From contig JAITLK010000002.1 in the NCBI GenBank assembly GCA_031277945.1, positions 1 to 64,000 of the forward strand: a stretch of DNA of 64,000 bases, written 5' to 3'. This document shows, piece after piece, positions 44,283 through 52,946 of this stretch. The notes under the pieces were generated by a model. The model did not search any database, had not been told where the DNA came from, and saw only the letters and a list, made by a program, of their open reading frames with translations. The translations under genes and the position numbers were made by a program. This stretch comes from Microbacterium sp. GTDB lineage: Bacteria > Actinomycetota > Actinomycetes > Actinomycetales > Microbacteriaceae. The first letter of the stretch is position 1. Each line of letters begins with the position of its first letter.

Positions 44283-45890
44283 GTGACCGAACGACCGGAA
44301 GCCCACGAGATCTGGATGGGACCGCTTGCCCCTCTCTCCGAGGGCGGTCTCGTCCGTCCCCGCATCGGCATCGGCGGAATCTCGATCGAGTCCAGCACGT
44401 TCTCCCCGCACATTTCCGGCGACGAGGCCTTCACCATCCGCGAGGGAGACGCGCTGCTTGCCTACTACCCCTTCCTCGACGAGGGACGGGAGCTGCGGGA
44501 CGCCGCGGAGTGGACGCCCATCTATCACGGGCGTTCCCTGCCGGGCGGCGCGGTCGCACCGGAGACCTACAGGCGCATGAAAGCGGGGATCGTGGACGGC
44601 ATCCGTGCCGCGATTGCCGAGGGTGGCGCGTTCGACGGATTCTTCTTCGACATCCACGGTGCCATGAGCGTGGTGGGGATGGACGACGCCGAGGGCGATC
44701 TCGCCCGGGCGGTTCGGCGCGAGCTCGGACCCGACACGCTCGTCAGCACCTCGATGGACCTGCACGGCAACGTGTCGCGCGCGCTGCTGGACGAGGTGGA
44801 TCTGCTCACCTGCTACCGCATGGCGCCCCACGAGGACTGGATGAACACCAAGGAGCGGGCGGTCTGGAACCTGCTCGCTCGCCTGCGGGGTGAGCACGGG
44901 AGCGATCCGCTCCAGCGACGTCCGCTGAAGGCCTGGGTGCCGGTTCCCGTGCTGCTGCCCGGTGAGAAGACCAGCACCCGCCTGGAGCCCGCGAAGGGGA
45001 TCTACGACGAGATCCCCGGTATCGAGTCCCTCCCCGGCGTGGTGGACGCCGCCGTCTGGGTGGGCTACGCATGGGCCGACGAGCCGCGCAACATGGCCAT
45101 CGTCGTGGTGATGGGCGACGACGCGGAGCTCATCGCGCGTGAAGCTGAACGCCTCGCGCGGCGGTACTGGGACGCGCGGGCCGACTTCGTCTTCGTCGGT
45201 CCCACGGCCACGCTGGGTGAGGCACTGGATCGGGCGCTGGCCCCGGGAGCTGCCCGTCCTTTCCTGATCTCGGACTCGGGCGACAACCCCACCGCCGGTG
45301 GCGCCGGCGACGTCTCCTGGACGCTCGGCGAGCTGATCCAGCGAGCGGACTTGCGCGAGCCGGGCCGTACGGTGATCCACGCATCGGTGTTCGATGCAGA
45401 TGCCGTCGCGCGCGCGGTCGAGGCGGGTGTCGGCAGCAGCGTCACCCTCGAGGTCGGCGGGCGGGTGGATCCCGGCCCCCGCGGCCCCGTCTCCATCACG
45501 GGCGAGGTGTTCTCGGTCACCGAGGGCGACCCGGATGCCGGAACCCAGGTGGTCATTCGTGCCGGCAGCGTGTTCTCGATCATCACGCAACGACGAAAGC
45601 CGTTCCACCACCTCGACGATTTCCGCATGCTCGGACTCTCGCCGGAGAGCGCAGACATCGTGATCGTGAAGATCGGGTATCTCGAGCCGGAGCTCTACGA
45701 TCTCGCCGCGGACTGGATCCTCGCGCTCACCCCCGGCGGCGTCGATCAGGACCTGCTGCGGCTCGGGCACCACCGTCTGCAGCCGGGCGTGTACCCGTTC
45801 GACGACTCGGCAGACGAGCCGGTGCTGACCCCGGTGGTCACCCGCCGAGGAGCAGATCCTGTCACCATCACGGGCGGAGAGGCCAACTGA
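44283..45890 (+). CDS. M81-family metallopeptidase (MlrC-like)
   Basis: A 535-residue protein from GTG at 44283 (GAAGGAGCC upstream). The N-terminal domain shows GIGGISIESSTFSPH, the FFDIHGAM motif and SMDLHGNVS, metal-site residues of the MlrC/DUF1485 family; the C-terminal MlrC domain shows LISDSGDNPTAGGAGD. MlrC of Sphingomonas hydrolyses peptide products of microcystin, but most members are uncharacterised. It stands between a sugar kinase and a fucosidase in one operon, suggesting action on an amide bond in the same glycan, for example a glycosylamine or amino-sugar amide. That role is inference only. Confidence 0.85.
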   Translation: MTERPEAHEIWMGPLAPLSEGGLVRPRIGIGGISIESSTFSPHISGDEAFTIREGDALLAYYPFLDEGRELRDAAEWTPIYHGRSLPGGAVAPETYRRMKAGIVDGIRAAIAEGGAFDGFFFDIHGAMSVVGMDDAEGDLARAVRRELGPDTLVSTSMDLHGNVSRALLDEVDLLTCYRMAPHEDWMNTKERAVWNLLARLRGEHGSDPLQRRPLKAWVPVPVLLPGEKTSTRLEPAKGIYDEIPGIESLPGVVDAAVWVGYAWADEPRNMAIVVVMGDDAELIAREAERLARRYWDARADFVFVGPTATLGEALDRALAPGAARPFLISDSGDNPTAGGAGDVSWTLGELIQRADLREPGRTVIHASVFDADAVARAVEAGVGSSVTLEVGGRVDPGPRGPVSITGEVFSVTEGDPDAGTQVVIRAGSVFSIITQRRKPFHHLDDFRMLGLSPESADIVIVKIGYLEPELYDLAADWILALTPGGVDQDLLRLGHHRLQPGVYPFDDSADEPVLTPVVTRRGADPVTITGGEAN

Positions 45891-45891
45891 C

Positions 45892-47247
45892 ATGATGAAC
45901 TTCGAGAAGCGGATCGGCCCCGACTTCGGAGCGCAGGGCCCCGCCTACCCGCCGAGCGGAGCGGTGCCGGACTGGTACCGGGACGCGAAGCTGGGCTTCT
46001 TCATCCACTGGGGGCTGTACTCCGTCCCGGCGTGGGCGATCCAGCACGGTCCCGGCGTCCACATCCCCACGGAGCACGCGTACGCGTACCACCAGTACGC
46101 GGAGTGGTACGGAAACACCGTCCGCATTGCGGGCAGCCCCACCTGGGTGCGGCACCAGGAGGTGTATGGGACGGGCACCAGCTACGAGGACCTCGCGGAT
46201 CTGTGGCGCGCCGAGGCGTTCGACGCCGACGCGCTGGTGTCGGAGCTGGTGGGTGCCGGCGCGAAGTACATCATCCCGACCACCAAGCACCACGACGGCT
46301 TCGCGCTGTGGGACACCGCGACCAGCGGCTTCAATGCTGCACGTCGGGGTCCGCGGCGCGATCTGATCGGCGAATTGCACGATGCCACCCGTCGCCACGA
46401 CGCACGCTTCGGCGTCTACTACTCCGGGGCGCTGGACTGGCACGCGGGTGATTTCCCGGCCATCGAGAGCGACACGGACCTGTTCCGCTTCCGTCGCAAC
46501 GATGAGCAGTACTCGCGCTACGCCGCGGCGCAGCTGGAAGAACTGGTCGAGCGGTACGCACCGGATGTCCTCTGGAACGACATCGACTGGCCCGACGGCG
46601 GCAAGGGGCATGACGAGTTCGCGGTGGCAGCCCTGCTCCGCCGCTACTTCGCGGCCGTGCCCGGGGGCGTTGTCAACGACCGCTGGGGCGTGCCGTATCA
46701 CGGCTTTCTCACCCGCGAGTACACGCACATCGAGGATGTGCAGGAGGCCGTATGGGAGTCCACGCGGGGTCTCGGCTACTCGTTCGGGTACAACCAGGCC
46801 GAGGGGCCGGAACAGTCGCTGTCCGGCACCGACCTCATCCGCTTGTTCGTCGATGTCGTGAGTAAGAACGGCAATCTGCTGATCAACACCGGCCCACGTG
46901 CCGACGGCACGATCCCGGAACTCCAGCTCGCGGCGATGCGCCAGCTCGGCGACTTCCTCCGGATCAACGGCGATGCGATCTACGCGACCCGTCCGTGGGT
47001 CCGCGCCGGAGAGCGTGAGGGAACGCCGCGGGCATACACCTCGTCGGCGTCCGGCACTCACGTGCACGTGCTCGATCCGGCCGCCGGCGTCCTGGAGCTC
47101 CCGGTGGAGCTGGCCGCCGCCTCCGGCGCACGATGGTCCGGAACGCACGCGGCGGAGATCGTCCCGGGCGCGGACGGCACGGCGACGGTGGTTGTTCCCG
47201 AAGCCCTCCGCGGTGACGCAGTGGCGACACTGACCGTCCCGGCGTAA
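45892..47247 (+). CDS. GH29 alpha-L-fucosidase (second copy)
   Basis: A 451-residue GH29 enzyme starting one base after the M81 gene (ATG 45892 or 45895). Landmarks: DAKLGFFIHWGLYSVPAWA, AKYIIPTTKHHDGFALWD, and the nucleophile region VLWNDIDWPDGGKGH (Asp230 or Asp232). The classical WND motif makes it closer to canonical fucosidases than the first copy, to which it is only distantly similar. No signal peptide, so cytoplasmic. Two divergent fucosidases suggest different linkages or aglycones. Confidence 0.9.
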   Translation: MMNFEKRIGPDFGAQGPAYPPSGAVPDWYRDAKLGFFIHWGLYSVPAWAIQHGPGVHIPTEHAYAYHQYAEWYGNTVRIAGSPTWVRHQEVYGTGTSYEDLADLWRAEAFDADALVSELVGAGAKYIIPTTKHHDGFALWDTATSGFNAARRGPRRDLIGELHDATRRHDARFGVYYSGALDWHAGDFPAIESDTDLFRFRRNDEQYSRYAAAQLEELVERYAPDVLWNDIDWPDGGKGHDEFAVAALLRRYFAAVPGGVVNDRWGVPYHGFLTREYTHIEDVQEAVWESTRGLGYSFGYNQAEGPEQSLSGTDLIRLFVDVVSKNGNLLINTGPRADGTIPELQLAAMRQLGDFLRINGDAIYATRPWVRAGEREGTPRAYTSSASGTHVHVLDPAAGVLELPVELAAASGARWSGTHAAEIVPGADGTATVVVPEALRGDAVATLTVPA

Positions 47248-47402
47248 GCCGCGATCGGAGCGACGGCGGGAGGCGCATCATGGACGAGGGGGATGCGCCG
47301 CCCCCGAGTGGTGCGAGCGATACGGCGACGCGCATCGTGCGGCGGCGACCTCACGCCGCGCAGCGCGATGGAGGATCTGATGCTGACTGTGGAGGCGGAC
47401 AT

Positions 47403-48116
47403 ATGACGGTGCTGGAAGTCGTGGCCCAATCACCGCGCGACGCCCGTGTGGCGATCGGGGCTGGTGCCGATCGGGTGGAACTGTGCCAGGCGCTGATCAC
47501 CGGTGGCATCACTGCGTCCCACGCGGTGATGGCCGGCGCGGTCGATGCCGTGGGCGGCGACCGCGTGGCTGCGCTCATCCGGCCGCGGCCGGGCGGATAC
47601 GTGTACGACGCGGACGAGATCGCCGTCGTGACAGCGGACATCCGCGCCGCCGTCACGCTGGGCGTCGGCGCCGTGGTCGTCGGTGCGCTCCGCCCGGATC
47701 GCTCGGTGGACGCGGAGGCGATCGAGCGGTGGCGAGAAGCAGCGGGCGACGCGAAGCTCGTGTTCCACCGCGCGATCGATGTGCACCCGGATCCGCTCGC
47801 GGCGGTCGGGGAGCTCGTCCGGCTCGGTGCCACGCGCATCCTCACCTCGGGCGGAGCCGTGCGTGCCGGTGACGGCGCCGCGGTGCTCGGTGCGATGGTG
47901 AGGGAAGCAGGGGGGCGCCTGCAGATCCAGGCCGGGGGCGGAGTGACGATCGACGCCATCCCGGCACTGCGCGCCGCGGGCGTCGACGCGATCCACCTCT
48001 CCGCCCGCGAGGCGGTCACCGACGGCAGCCCGGCGGGCCCCGGCGGCGGAGTGGACGAGTACGACGTGGTCTCCGAGGCCCTGGTGCGCGCCGCCCGCAC
48101 CGCTGCTGACGCCTGA
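47403..48116 (+). CDS. cutC: CutC-family copper homeostasis protein
   Basis: A 237-residue TIM-barrel protein. ATG at 47403 (MTVLEVVAQSPRDARVAIGA) follows GTGGAGGC; longer starts upstream add non-conserved sequence. GADRVELCQALITGGITASH and LIRPRPGGYVYDADE are family signatures, with TSGGAV and QAGGGVT later. The copper role of CutC is disputed in the literature; members often sit in sugar-utilisation clusters, as here, so a link to carbohydrate metabolism is possible. Confidence 0.88.
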   Translation: MTVLEVVAQSPRDARVAIGAGADRVELCQALITGGITASHAVMAGAVDAVGGDRVAALIRPRPGGYVYDADEIAVVTADIRAAVTLGVGAVVVGALRPDRSVDAEAIERWREAAGDAKLVFHRAIDVHPDPLAAVGELVRLGATRILTSGGAVRAGDGAAVLGAMVREAGGRLQIQAGGGVTIDAIPALRAAGVDAIHLSAREAVTDGSPAGPGGGVDEYDVVSEALVRAARTAADA

Positions 48117-48295
48117 CGGACGCATCGTGCGTGTCCTTACCCGGTGCGCGTCCCTGATGCCCGTGGCTCGTGTCACATCATCGCGCGTGATCACCGCGCG
48201 ACTTCCGAACGCGGGCGAGAGTCCCTGCGCCGCGGCGATCCTCGCCCGCTCCGGGAAGTCTCGCGGGAGGGCAGGCATCGGAGCGAGGGTGTCCG

Positions 48296-48301
48296 TAGAC
48301 T
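48296..48301 (+). promoter_or_regulatory. -10 box of leaderless promoter for small membrane operon
   Basis: TAGACT six bases before the ATG at 48308. The same TAGACT hexamer with the same spacing occurs at 33023. Confidence 0.5.
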
Positions 48302-48307
48302 GAGGGC

Positions 48308-48841
48308 ATGAGTTCCGAGCCGCAGGGCGCTCCCGATCCCGCACCCGAGCACGGTGCCGCTGAGCCGACACTGGCGCGCGGCTGGCGTGCCGTGGGCAAG
48401 GGCGCGGACAGCGTGCACACCGAAGGTGAGCCGGTCACCGACCCGCCCTCCGCGACAGCCGATGACGACGACAGGGAGGCGAAGTCGTTCGCGGGCGACG
48501 AGGTCGTCCACGAGGACCAGCCCGTGGAAGCCGGAAACGGTGCCCTCCTGGGTATCGGTATCCTCGCGGGCGTCTACCTGCTGTACGTGATCGGATGGTT
48601 CATCGGCGGCAATCGCCTCGACGTGGTGGGCGATCTCCTGCTGGCCAACGGCCCCATTTACACCATCGTGAAGTGGACCGCCATCGCGGCTCCCGCGGTC
48701 TGGTTCGCGGTGGTCTTCGTGCTGACGCTGCGCAGCCGCACCTGGGTGCGTTTCGCCTGGCTGATCGTCGGCGTCGTGCTGCTGGTGCCCTGGCCGTTCG
48801 TCATCAACTGGGAGAGTGCGCTGATGGGAGGCGTCCAGTGA
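48308..48841 (+). CDS. Membrane protein with acidic N-terminal tail
   Basis: A 177-residue protein. The first 75 residues are hydrophilic, acidic and low in complexity (ATADDDDREAKSFAGDE). Three membrane helices follow, about 79-100, 118-138 and 145-165. Proteins of this kind are often mislabelled as DNA polymerase III gamma/tau because of the Pro/Ala-rich tail; no polymerase feature exists. It overlaps the next small membrane gene (GTGA), and serA follows. Function unknown. Confidence 0.75.
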   Translation: MSSEPQGAPDPAPEHGAAEPTLARGWRAVGKGADSVHTEGEPVTDPPSATADDDDREAKSFAGDEVVHEDQPVEAGNGALLGIGILAGVYLLYVIGWFIGGNRLDVVGDLLLANGPIYTIVKWTAIAAPAVWFAVVFVLTLRSRTWVRFAWLIVGVVLLVPWPFVINWESALMGGVQ

Positions 48842-49191
48842 GCGAGCAGACGGTGAAGCCGGCAACGCGCGGCGCCGGGTCCTGGTTGCGGTGGACGGTC
48901 GCCGCGGTCTTCGGTCTCGTCTACTCCTTCGCGATCTGGGTGGCGATCTTCGCACTCGTACTGGCGTCGCAGGGCAACAGCGGCCTCACTCCCGCGGGTG
49001 TCGGCGTCGGCCTCATGCCGGTGCTGTTCCCGGTGCTCGTCTACGCCGGGATCGTGGTGGTCGGACGTCGCCTCTGGGTGTGGAAGCAGGCACTGCTGTT
49101 CCTGGCGGGCTTCGCGCTGGTGGGCGTGTTCTGGCTGGACGTGGTGATGCTGCAGGTGGCCGCACAGTCCTCGCTCGTCGGCGCGGGCTGA
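48838..49191 (+). CDS. Small membrane protein
   Basis: A 117-residue protein from GTG at 48838, overlapping the stop of the previous gene. Three membrane helices cover about residues 20-42, 52-73 and 80-108. It likely forms a complex with the preceding protein. No domain is recognised. Confidence 0.75.
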   Translation: MSEQTVKPATRGAGSWLRWTVAAVFGLVYSFAIWVAIFALVLASQGNSGLTPAGVGVGLMPVLFPVLVYAGIVVVGRRLWVWKQALLFLAGFALVGVFWLDVVMLQVAAQSSLVGAG

Positions 49192-49519
49192 GCGCGCGGA
49201 GTTCCCAGGCCACAAGGCGTTGTGGAGCCCACTCGGCGGGTGGGCCGTTCTGGACGAGAAATGTGGTTCCGTCTCCCGCATCGCGCACTCTGAGGCGCGG
49301 TACCCGTGGGTCTTCAGCAATCTGCTCGCCTGAGCGCGCGCGGCGGGTGCCGGGTGCTCGATTGCGCGTTCGTGGAGCGCCTGCCTGAATGGTCGCGGAA
49401 CGTCACGTGAACGAGAGCACCGGTGCCGAGACTGTAGGCTGACACCGATCGCGCCCCCGACGGCGTGCGGCGCATCGGCCCTCCCCATCACGCGAAAAAC
49501 CGCATCGAAGGATACCTCT
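49192..49519 (+). other. Gap upstream of serA
   Basis: No gene is supported in these 328 bases. A TAGGCT box at 49435-49440 may be the serA promoter with a leader of about 75 bases. One frame gives a 44-residue stretch ending ARYPWVFSNLLA before 49335, without a start codon or ribosome site; it could be a relic. Confidence 0.5.
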
Positions 49520-51112
49520 GTGACGAAGCCCGTCGTTCTTCTCGCCGAAAAGCTCTCGCCCGCCACGATCGACGCGCTCGGTCCCGACTTCGACGTCCGC
49601 GACGTCGACGGCACCGACCGGCCCGCGCTGCTGTCGGCTCTGGCTGATGCGGACGCCGTGCTGATCCGATCGGCCACCCAGATCGATGCGGAGGCTCTTG
49701 CCGCCGCACCGAAGCTCAAGGTCGTCGCGCGCGCCGGTGTGGGTCTGGACAACGTCGACATCAAGGCGGCCACGACCGCGGGTGTCATGGTAGTCAACGC
49801 GCCCACGTCCAACATCATCTCGGCGGCGGAGCTGACCATCGGTCACATCCTCTCGCTCGCGCGTCGTATCCCTGCCGCCCACGCCTCGCTGTCGGCCGGC
49901 GAGTGGAAGCGCAGCTCCTTCACCGGAACCGAGCTGTTCGAGAAGACGCTGGGCATCATCGGCCTGGGACGCATCGGTGCGCTCATCACCGCACGCATGC
50001 AGGCGTTCGGCATGCGCGTCGTGGCATACGACCCCTACGTCACCAGCGCTCGCGCGCAGCAGCTGGGTGTGGAACTGCTGAGCCTCGACGACCTGCTGGA
50101 GCAGTCGGACTTCATCACCATCCACATGCCGAAGACGCCGGAGACCACCGGCATGATCTCCACGGCTCAGCTGGCGGCGATGAAGAAGACGGCGTACATC
50201 GTCAACGTCGCCCGTGGCGGGCTCATCGACGAGGCGGCTCTGGAGGCGGCGCTCACGGCGGGTGAGATCGCCGGTGCGGGTCTGGACGTGTTCAGCTCGG
50301 AGCCCCCGAAGGAGACGGGTCTGCTCGGGCTGCCGAACGTCGTCGTCACCCCGCACCTGGGAGCGTCGACGGATGAAGCACAGGAAAAGGCCGGCATCTC
50401 GGTGGCACGCTCGGTGCGTCTCGCGCTCGGCGGCGAGCTGGTCCCGGACGCGGTGAACGTCGCCGGTGGCGCCATCGACCCGTATGTGCGGCCGGGCATC
50501 GCTCTGGTGGAGAAGCTGGGGCAGTTCTTCTCTGCGCTGGCGAAGTCGCCGCTCACGAGCCTGGACGTCGAGGTGCACGGCGAGCTCAGCGGCTACAACG
50601 TGGACGTCCTCAAGCTCGCGGCGCTCAAGGGCGTCTTCACCAACATCGTGAGCGAGTCGGTGTCCTACGTGAACGCACCGCTGCTCGCCGACCAGCGCGG
50701 CATCGACGTGCGCCTGCTGGTGGATGACCAGTCCGACGAGTACCGCAACGTCATCACGCTGACAGGCGCCCTCTCCGACGGCACCCAGCTGTCGGTCTCC
50801 GGAACCCTCACCGGGCCGAAGCAGATCGAGAAGCTGGTCGGCATCAATGGCCTCGCCCTCGAGCTGCCCATCGAGAAGCACCACATCGTCATGGTCTACA
50901 CCGACCGTCCCGGTATCGTCGCCGTCTACGGCCAGAAGTTCGGCGAGGCCGGCATCAACATCGCCGGCATGCAGATCGCCCGTCAGTCCGCTGGTGGGCG
51001 TGCGCTGTCTGTTCTGACGGTCGACTCCCCGGTCTCGGACGAGCTGCTGGAAGAGGTGAGCTCGGCCATCGACGCCGACGTGTTCCGCCAGATCGAGATC
51101 ACCGAGGCCTGA
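49520..51112 (+). CDS. serA: D-3-phosphoglycerate dehydrogenase
   Basis: A 530-residue long-form SerA starting serine synthesis. The NAD motif is LGIIGLGRIGALI near residue 145; catalytic residues are in NVARGGLIDE (Arg), the LDVFSSEPP loop and TPHLGAST (His). An intervening ASB domain (about 320-450) and a C-terminal ACT domain (HHIVMVYTDRPGIVAVYGQK) place it in the mycobacterial type, which serine inhibits. GTG at 49520 follows AAGGATACC. Confidence 0.95.
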   Translation: MTKPVVLLAEKLSPATIDALGPDFDVRDVDGTDRPALLSALADADAVLIRSATQIDAEALAAAPKLKVVARAGVGLDNVDIKAATTAGVMVVNAPTSNIISAAELTIGHILSLARRIPAAHASLSAGEWKRSSFTGTELFEKTLGIIGLGRIGALITARMQAFGMRVVAYDPYVTSARAQQLGVELLSLDDLLEQSDFITIHMPKTPETTGMISTAQLAAMKKTAYIVNVARGGLIDEAALEAALTAGEIAGAGLDVFSSEPPKETGLLGLPNVVVTPHLGASTDEAQEKAGISVARSVRLALGGELVPDAVNVAGGAIDPYVRPGIALVEKLGQFFSALAKSPLTSLDVEVHGELSGYNVDVLKLAALKGVFTNIVSESVSYVNAPLLADQRGIDVRLLVDDQSDEYRNVITLTGALSDGTQLSVSGTLTGPKQIEKLVGINGLALELPIEKHHIVMVYTDRPGIVAVYGQKFGEAGINIAGMQIARQSAGGRALSVLTVDSPVSDELLEEVSSAIDADVFRQIEITEA

Positions 51113-51125
51113 GCCACGCTCTCAG

Positions 51126-51160
51126 CGTCGAGCCCGCCCCGGGAAGGGGCGGGCTCGACG
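51126..51160 (+). terminator. Terminator after serA
   Basis: Perfect 15-bp stem (51126-51140, 51146-51160) with loop GGGAA, 13 bases after the serA stop. Confidence 0.85.
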
Positions 51161-51198
51161 GTCTCTGCGGGGCATCCGTCGGGCGACCAGCTCGCCCA

Positions 51199-51204
51199 TA
51201 GGGT
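51199..51204 (+). promoter_or_regulatory. -10 box of leaderless promoter for S66 peptidase
   Basis: TAGGGT, seven bases before the ATG at 51212, same hexamer and spacing as at 20905. Confidence 0.5.
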
Positions 51205-51211
51205 GGGAGTC

Positions 51212-52252
51212 ATGGCATCCCCGCACTTCCGGCCCGTTCCCCACGCTCGTCCGGGCGAGCGGATCGCAGTGCTGTCCCCGGCTTTCGCTGCACCGACGAT
51301 CTCCGTCGAGGTCCATGAGCAGGCCCTGCGCCGCCTGGAGGAGCTGACGGGCCTGATCCCGGTCGAGTACCCGACCACGAGGGCCGGTGGCACCAGCGCA
51401 CGTGAGCGCGCGCGTGACGTCAATGCCGCCTTCGCCGATCCCGGGATTCGCGCCGTCCTCGCGACGCTCGGTGGCGACGACCAGGTGACCGTCGTCCCGC
51501 ACCTCGACGCATCCGTGATCGCCGCAGACCCGAAACCCTTTCTGGGGTACAGCGACAACACCAACCTCCACTCGTTCCTCTGGCGCCTCGGCGTGCGCAG
51601 CTTCTACGGCGGCTCCACCCAGGTCCACCTCGGCCCCGGCCCCGCCGTCGACGAGATCCACGCGCGGTCCCTGCGTGCTGCGCTGCTGCACGGCGGTGAC
51701 ATCGAGCTGACAGAGCCGGGGGAGTCGGAGGACTTCGGCCGGAACTGGACGGATCCTCGGGCTCTGAGCGAGTTCGGCACGCGGGAGAGGACGGACCCGT
51801 GGGACTGGGCGGGGCCGGCTCGCGTCGTGAGCGGACCGACGTGGGGCGGCTGCATCGAAGTGCTCGATCAGGTGGCTCTCGCCGATCGGATGCCGTCCGT
51901 CGCCGAATTGCGTGGGTCGATCCTGCTCCTCGAGACCAGCGAGACCCTCCCCAGCGCCGACGAGGTACGCCGTTGGGTGCGCGGACTGGGCGAGCGAGGT
52001 GTGCTGGAAGCCGTGAGCGGCGTGCTTGTGGCACGCCCGGTGGTGGCGGAGATGGGGGTCCCGCTCGCGCCGGCAGCGGTCCGGGCTGCACAGCGGGATG
52101 CGATCGTGGAGCAGGTGGCGCGATACAACCCCGAAGCGGTGGTCTGTGTGGGAGTGCCGTTCGGGCACACGCGGCCGCAGTGGATCATTCCGCACGGCGG
52201 CATCATGCGCCTGGACGGCGCGGCACGATCGGTCACCGCGTCCTACGACTGA
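51212..52252 (+). CDS. S66-family LD-carboxypeptidase (LdcA/MccF-like)
   Basis: A 346-residue cytoplasmic serine peptidase. The triad can be assigned: Ser114 in PFLGYSDNTNLH, Glu in GSILLLETSETL and His in VPFGHTRPQW. The length and the long insert with ESEDFGRNWTDPRALSEF are closer to MccF, which detoxifies microcin C-like peptide-nucleotides, than to the shorter murein-recycling LdcA. Which role applies is open. It is expressed alone from a leaderless promoter between serA and a convergent tetR gene. Confidence 0.85.
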   Translation: MASPHFRPVPHARPGERIAVLSPAFAAPTISVEVHEQALRRLEELTGLIPVEYPTTRAGGTSARERARDVNAAFADPGIRAVLATLGGDDQVTVVPHLDASVIAADPKPFLGYSDNTNLHSFLWRLGVRSFYGGSTQVHLGPGPAVDEIHARSLRAALLHGGDIELTEPGESEDFGRNWTDPRALSEFGTRERTDPWDWAGPARVVSGPTWGGCIEVLDQVALADRMPSVAELRGSILLLETSETLPSADEVRRWVRGLGERGVLEAVSGVLVARPVVAEMGVPLAPAAVRAAQRDAIVEQVARYNPEAVVCVGVPFGHTRPQWIIPHGGIMRLDGAARSVTASYD

Positions 52253-52288
52253 GCGCCCCGGTCGAGAGCTCGGCGATCGGCCGCAGAC

Positions 52289-52819
52289 TCAGTCGGTGAG
52301 CCTGCGCACCAGCGCGATCAGCGCGTCCATGTCGGCGATCTCGGCGACGGAGCCGATCTCCAGCGCCTGATTGAAGTACACGCCGTCGGCCACGAGCATC
52401 ACCAGGGTGAGCGCGGTGTCGTCGGGCACGTGCGGATCGAGGAACGCGCGCCAGCTCTCGCGCAGCCGACGCAGCGCCTCCGCCGCGGTGGGCGAGCCCG
52501 ACGTCGCCAGGCGTCCGACGGAGACGATGGCCCGATCCAGCGGCGAGTTGATGGTGGCCGAACTCCGGATGAAGGCGTCGACCACGCCGCTGGATGACGC
52601 CGTCATCGCCTCGAGGTCCTCGATGACGAGGCGGTCCATCCGCTCCACCAGGGCTTCTTCCATCGCCGACTTCGAACCGAAATGGTAGAGCAGGCCGCCC
52701 TTGGAGACGCCGGCGGCTCGCGCGGTGGCGTCCATCGTGGCTGCTCGCTCGCCGTCGTCGATGAGCAGCGATTCGAAGGCGTCGAGCACCTTCTCGCGCG
52801 CGTGCGGGGGTCGTGCCAT
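52289..52819 (-). CDS. TetR-family transcriptional regulator
   Basis: A 176-residue repressor from ATG 52819 (MARPPHAREKVLDAFESLLI), with GAGAGG upstream. The helix-turn-helix is ATMDATARAAGVSKGGLLYH. The C-terminal ligand domain ends LVMLVADGVYFNQALEIGSV, typical of TetR_C proteins controlling multidrug pumps. It is divergent from a 14-TM MFS gene and has a perfect palindrome between, so it most likely represses both. Confidence 0.9.
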   Translation of the reverse strand: MARPPHAREKVLDAFESLLIDDGERAATMDATARAAGVSKGGLLYHFGSKSAMEEALVERMDRLVIEDLEAMTASSSGVVDAFIRSSATINSPLDRAIVSVGRLATSGSPTAAEALRRLRESWRAFLDPHVPDDTALTLVMLVADGVYFNQALEIGSVAEIADMDALIALVRRLTD

Positions 52820-52851
52820 GCCCAGCATCCTCTCATGCGGATTGATTACTG

Positions 52852-52867
52852 TACCGTCTGGACGGTA
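52852..52867. promoter_or_regulatory. TetR-type operator
   Basis: TACCGTC-TG-GACGGTA, perfect 7-2-7 palindrome of the form seen for many TetR regulators of MFS pumps. A minus-strand TACAGT (about 52848-52853) overlapping it may be the tetR -10 box. Confidence 0.8.
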
Positions 52868-52946
52868 TAACTGTACCAAGCGGACCGCCGTCGCGCTCCG
52901 GAACGAATCTCGAACAGGGGAGCCTGTTCACGAAACCGAGGAAGAA

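Noticed and set aside
48308..48841. DNA polymerase III gamma/tau subunit label
   Set aside because: The protein has only an acidic tail and three membrane helices, with no ATPase domain.
49403..50884. 493-codon open frame on the minus strand
   Set aside because: It lies fully opposite serA, has no recognisable domain and Arg/Gly/Asp-rich shadow composition.
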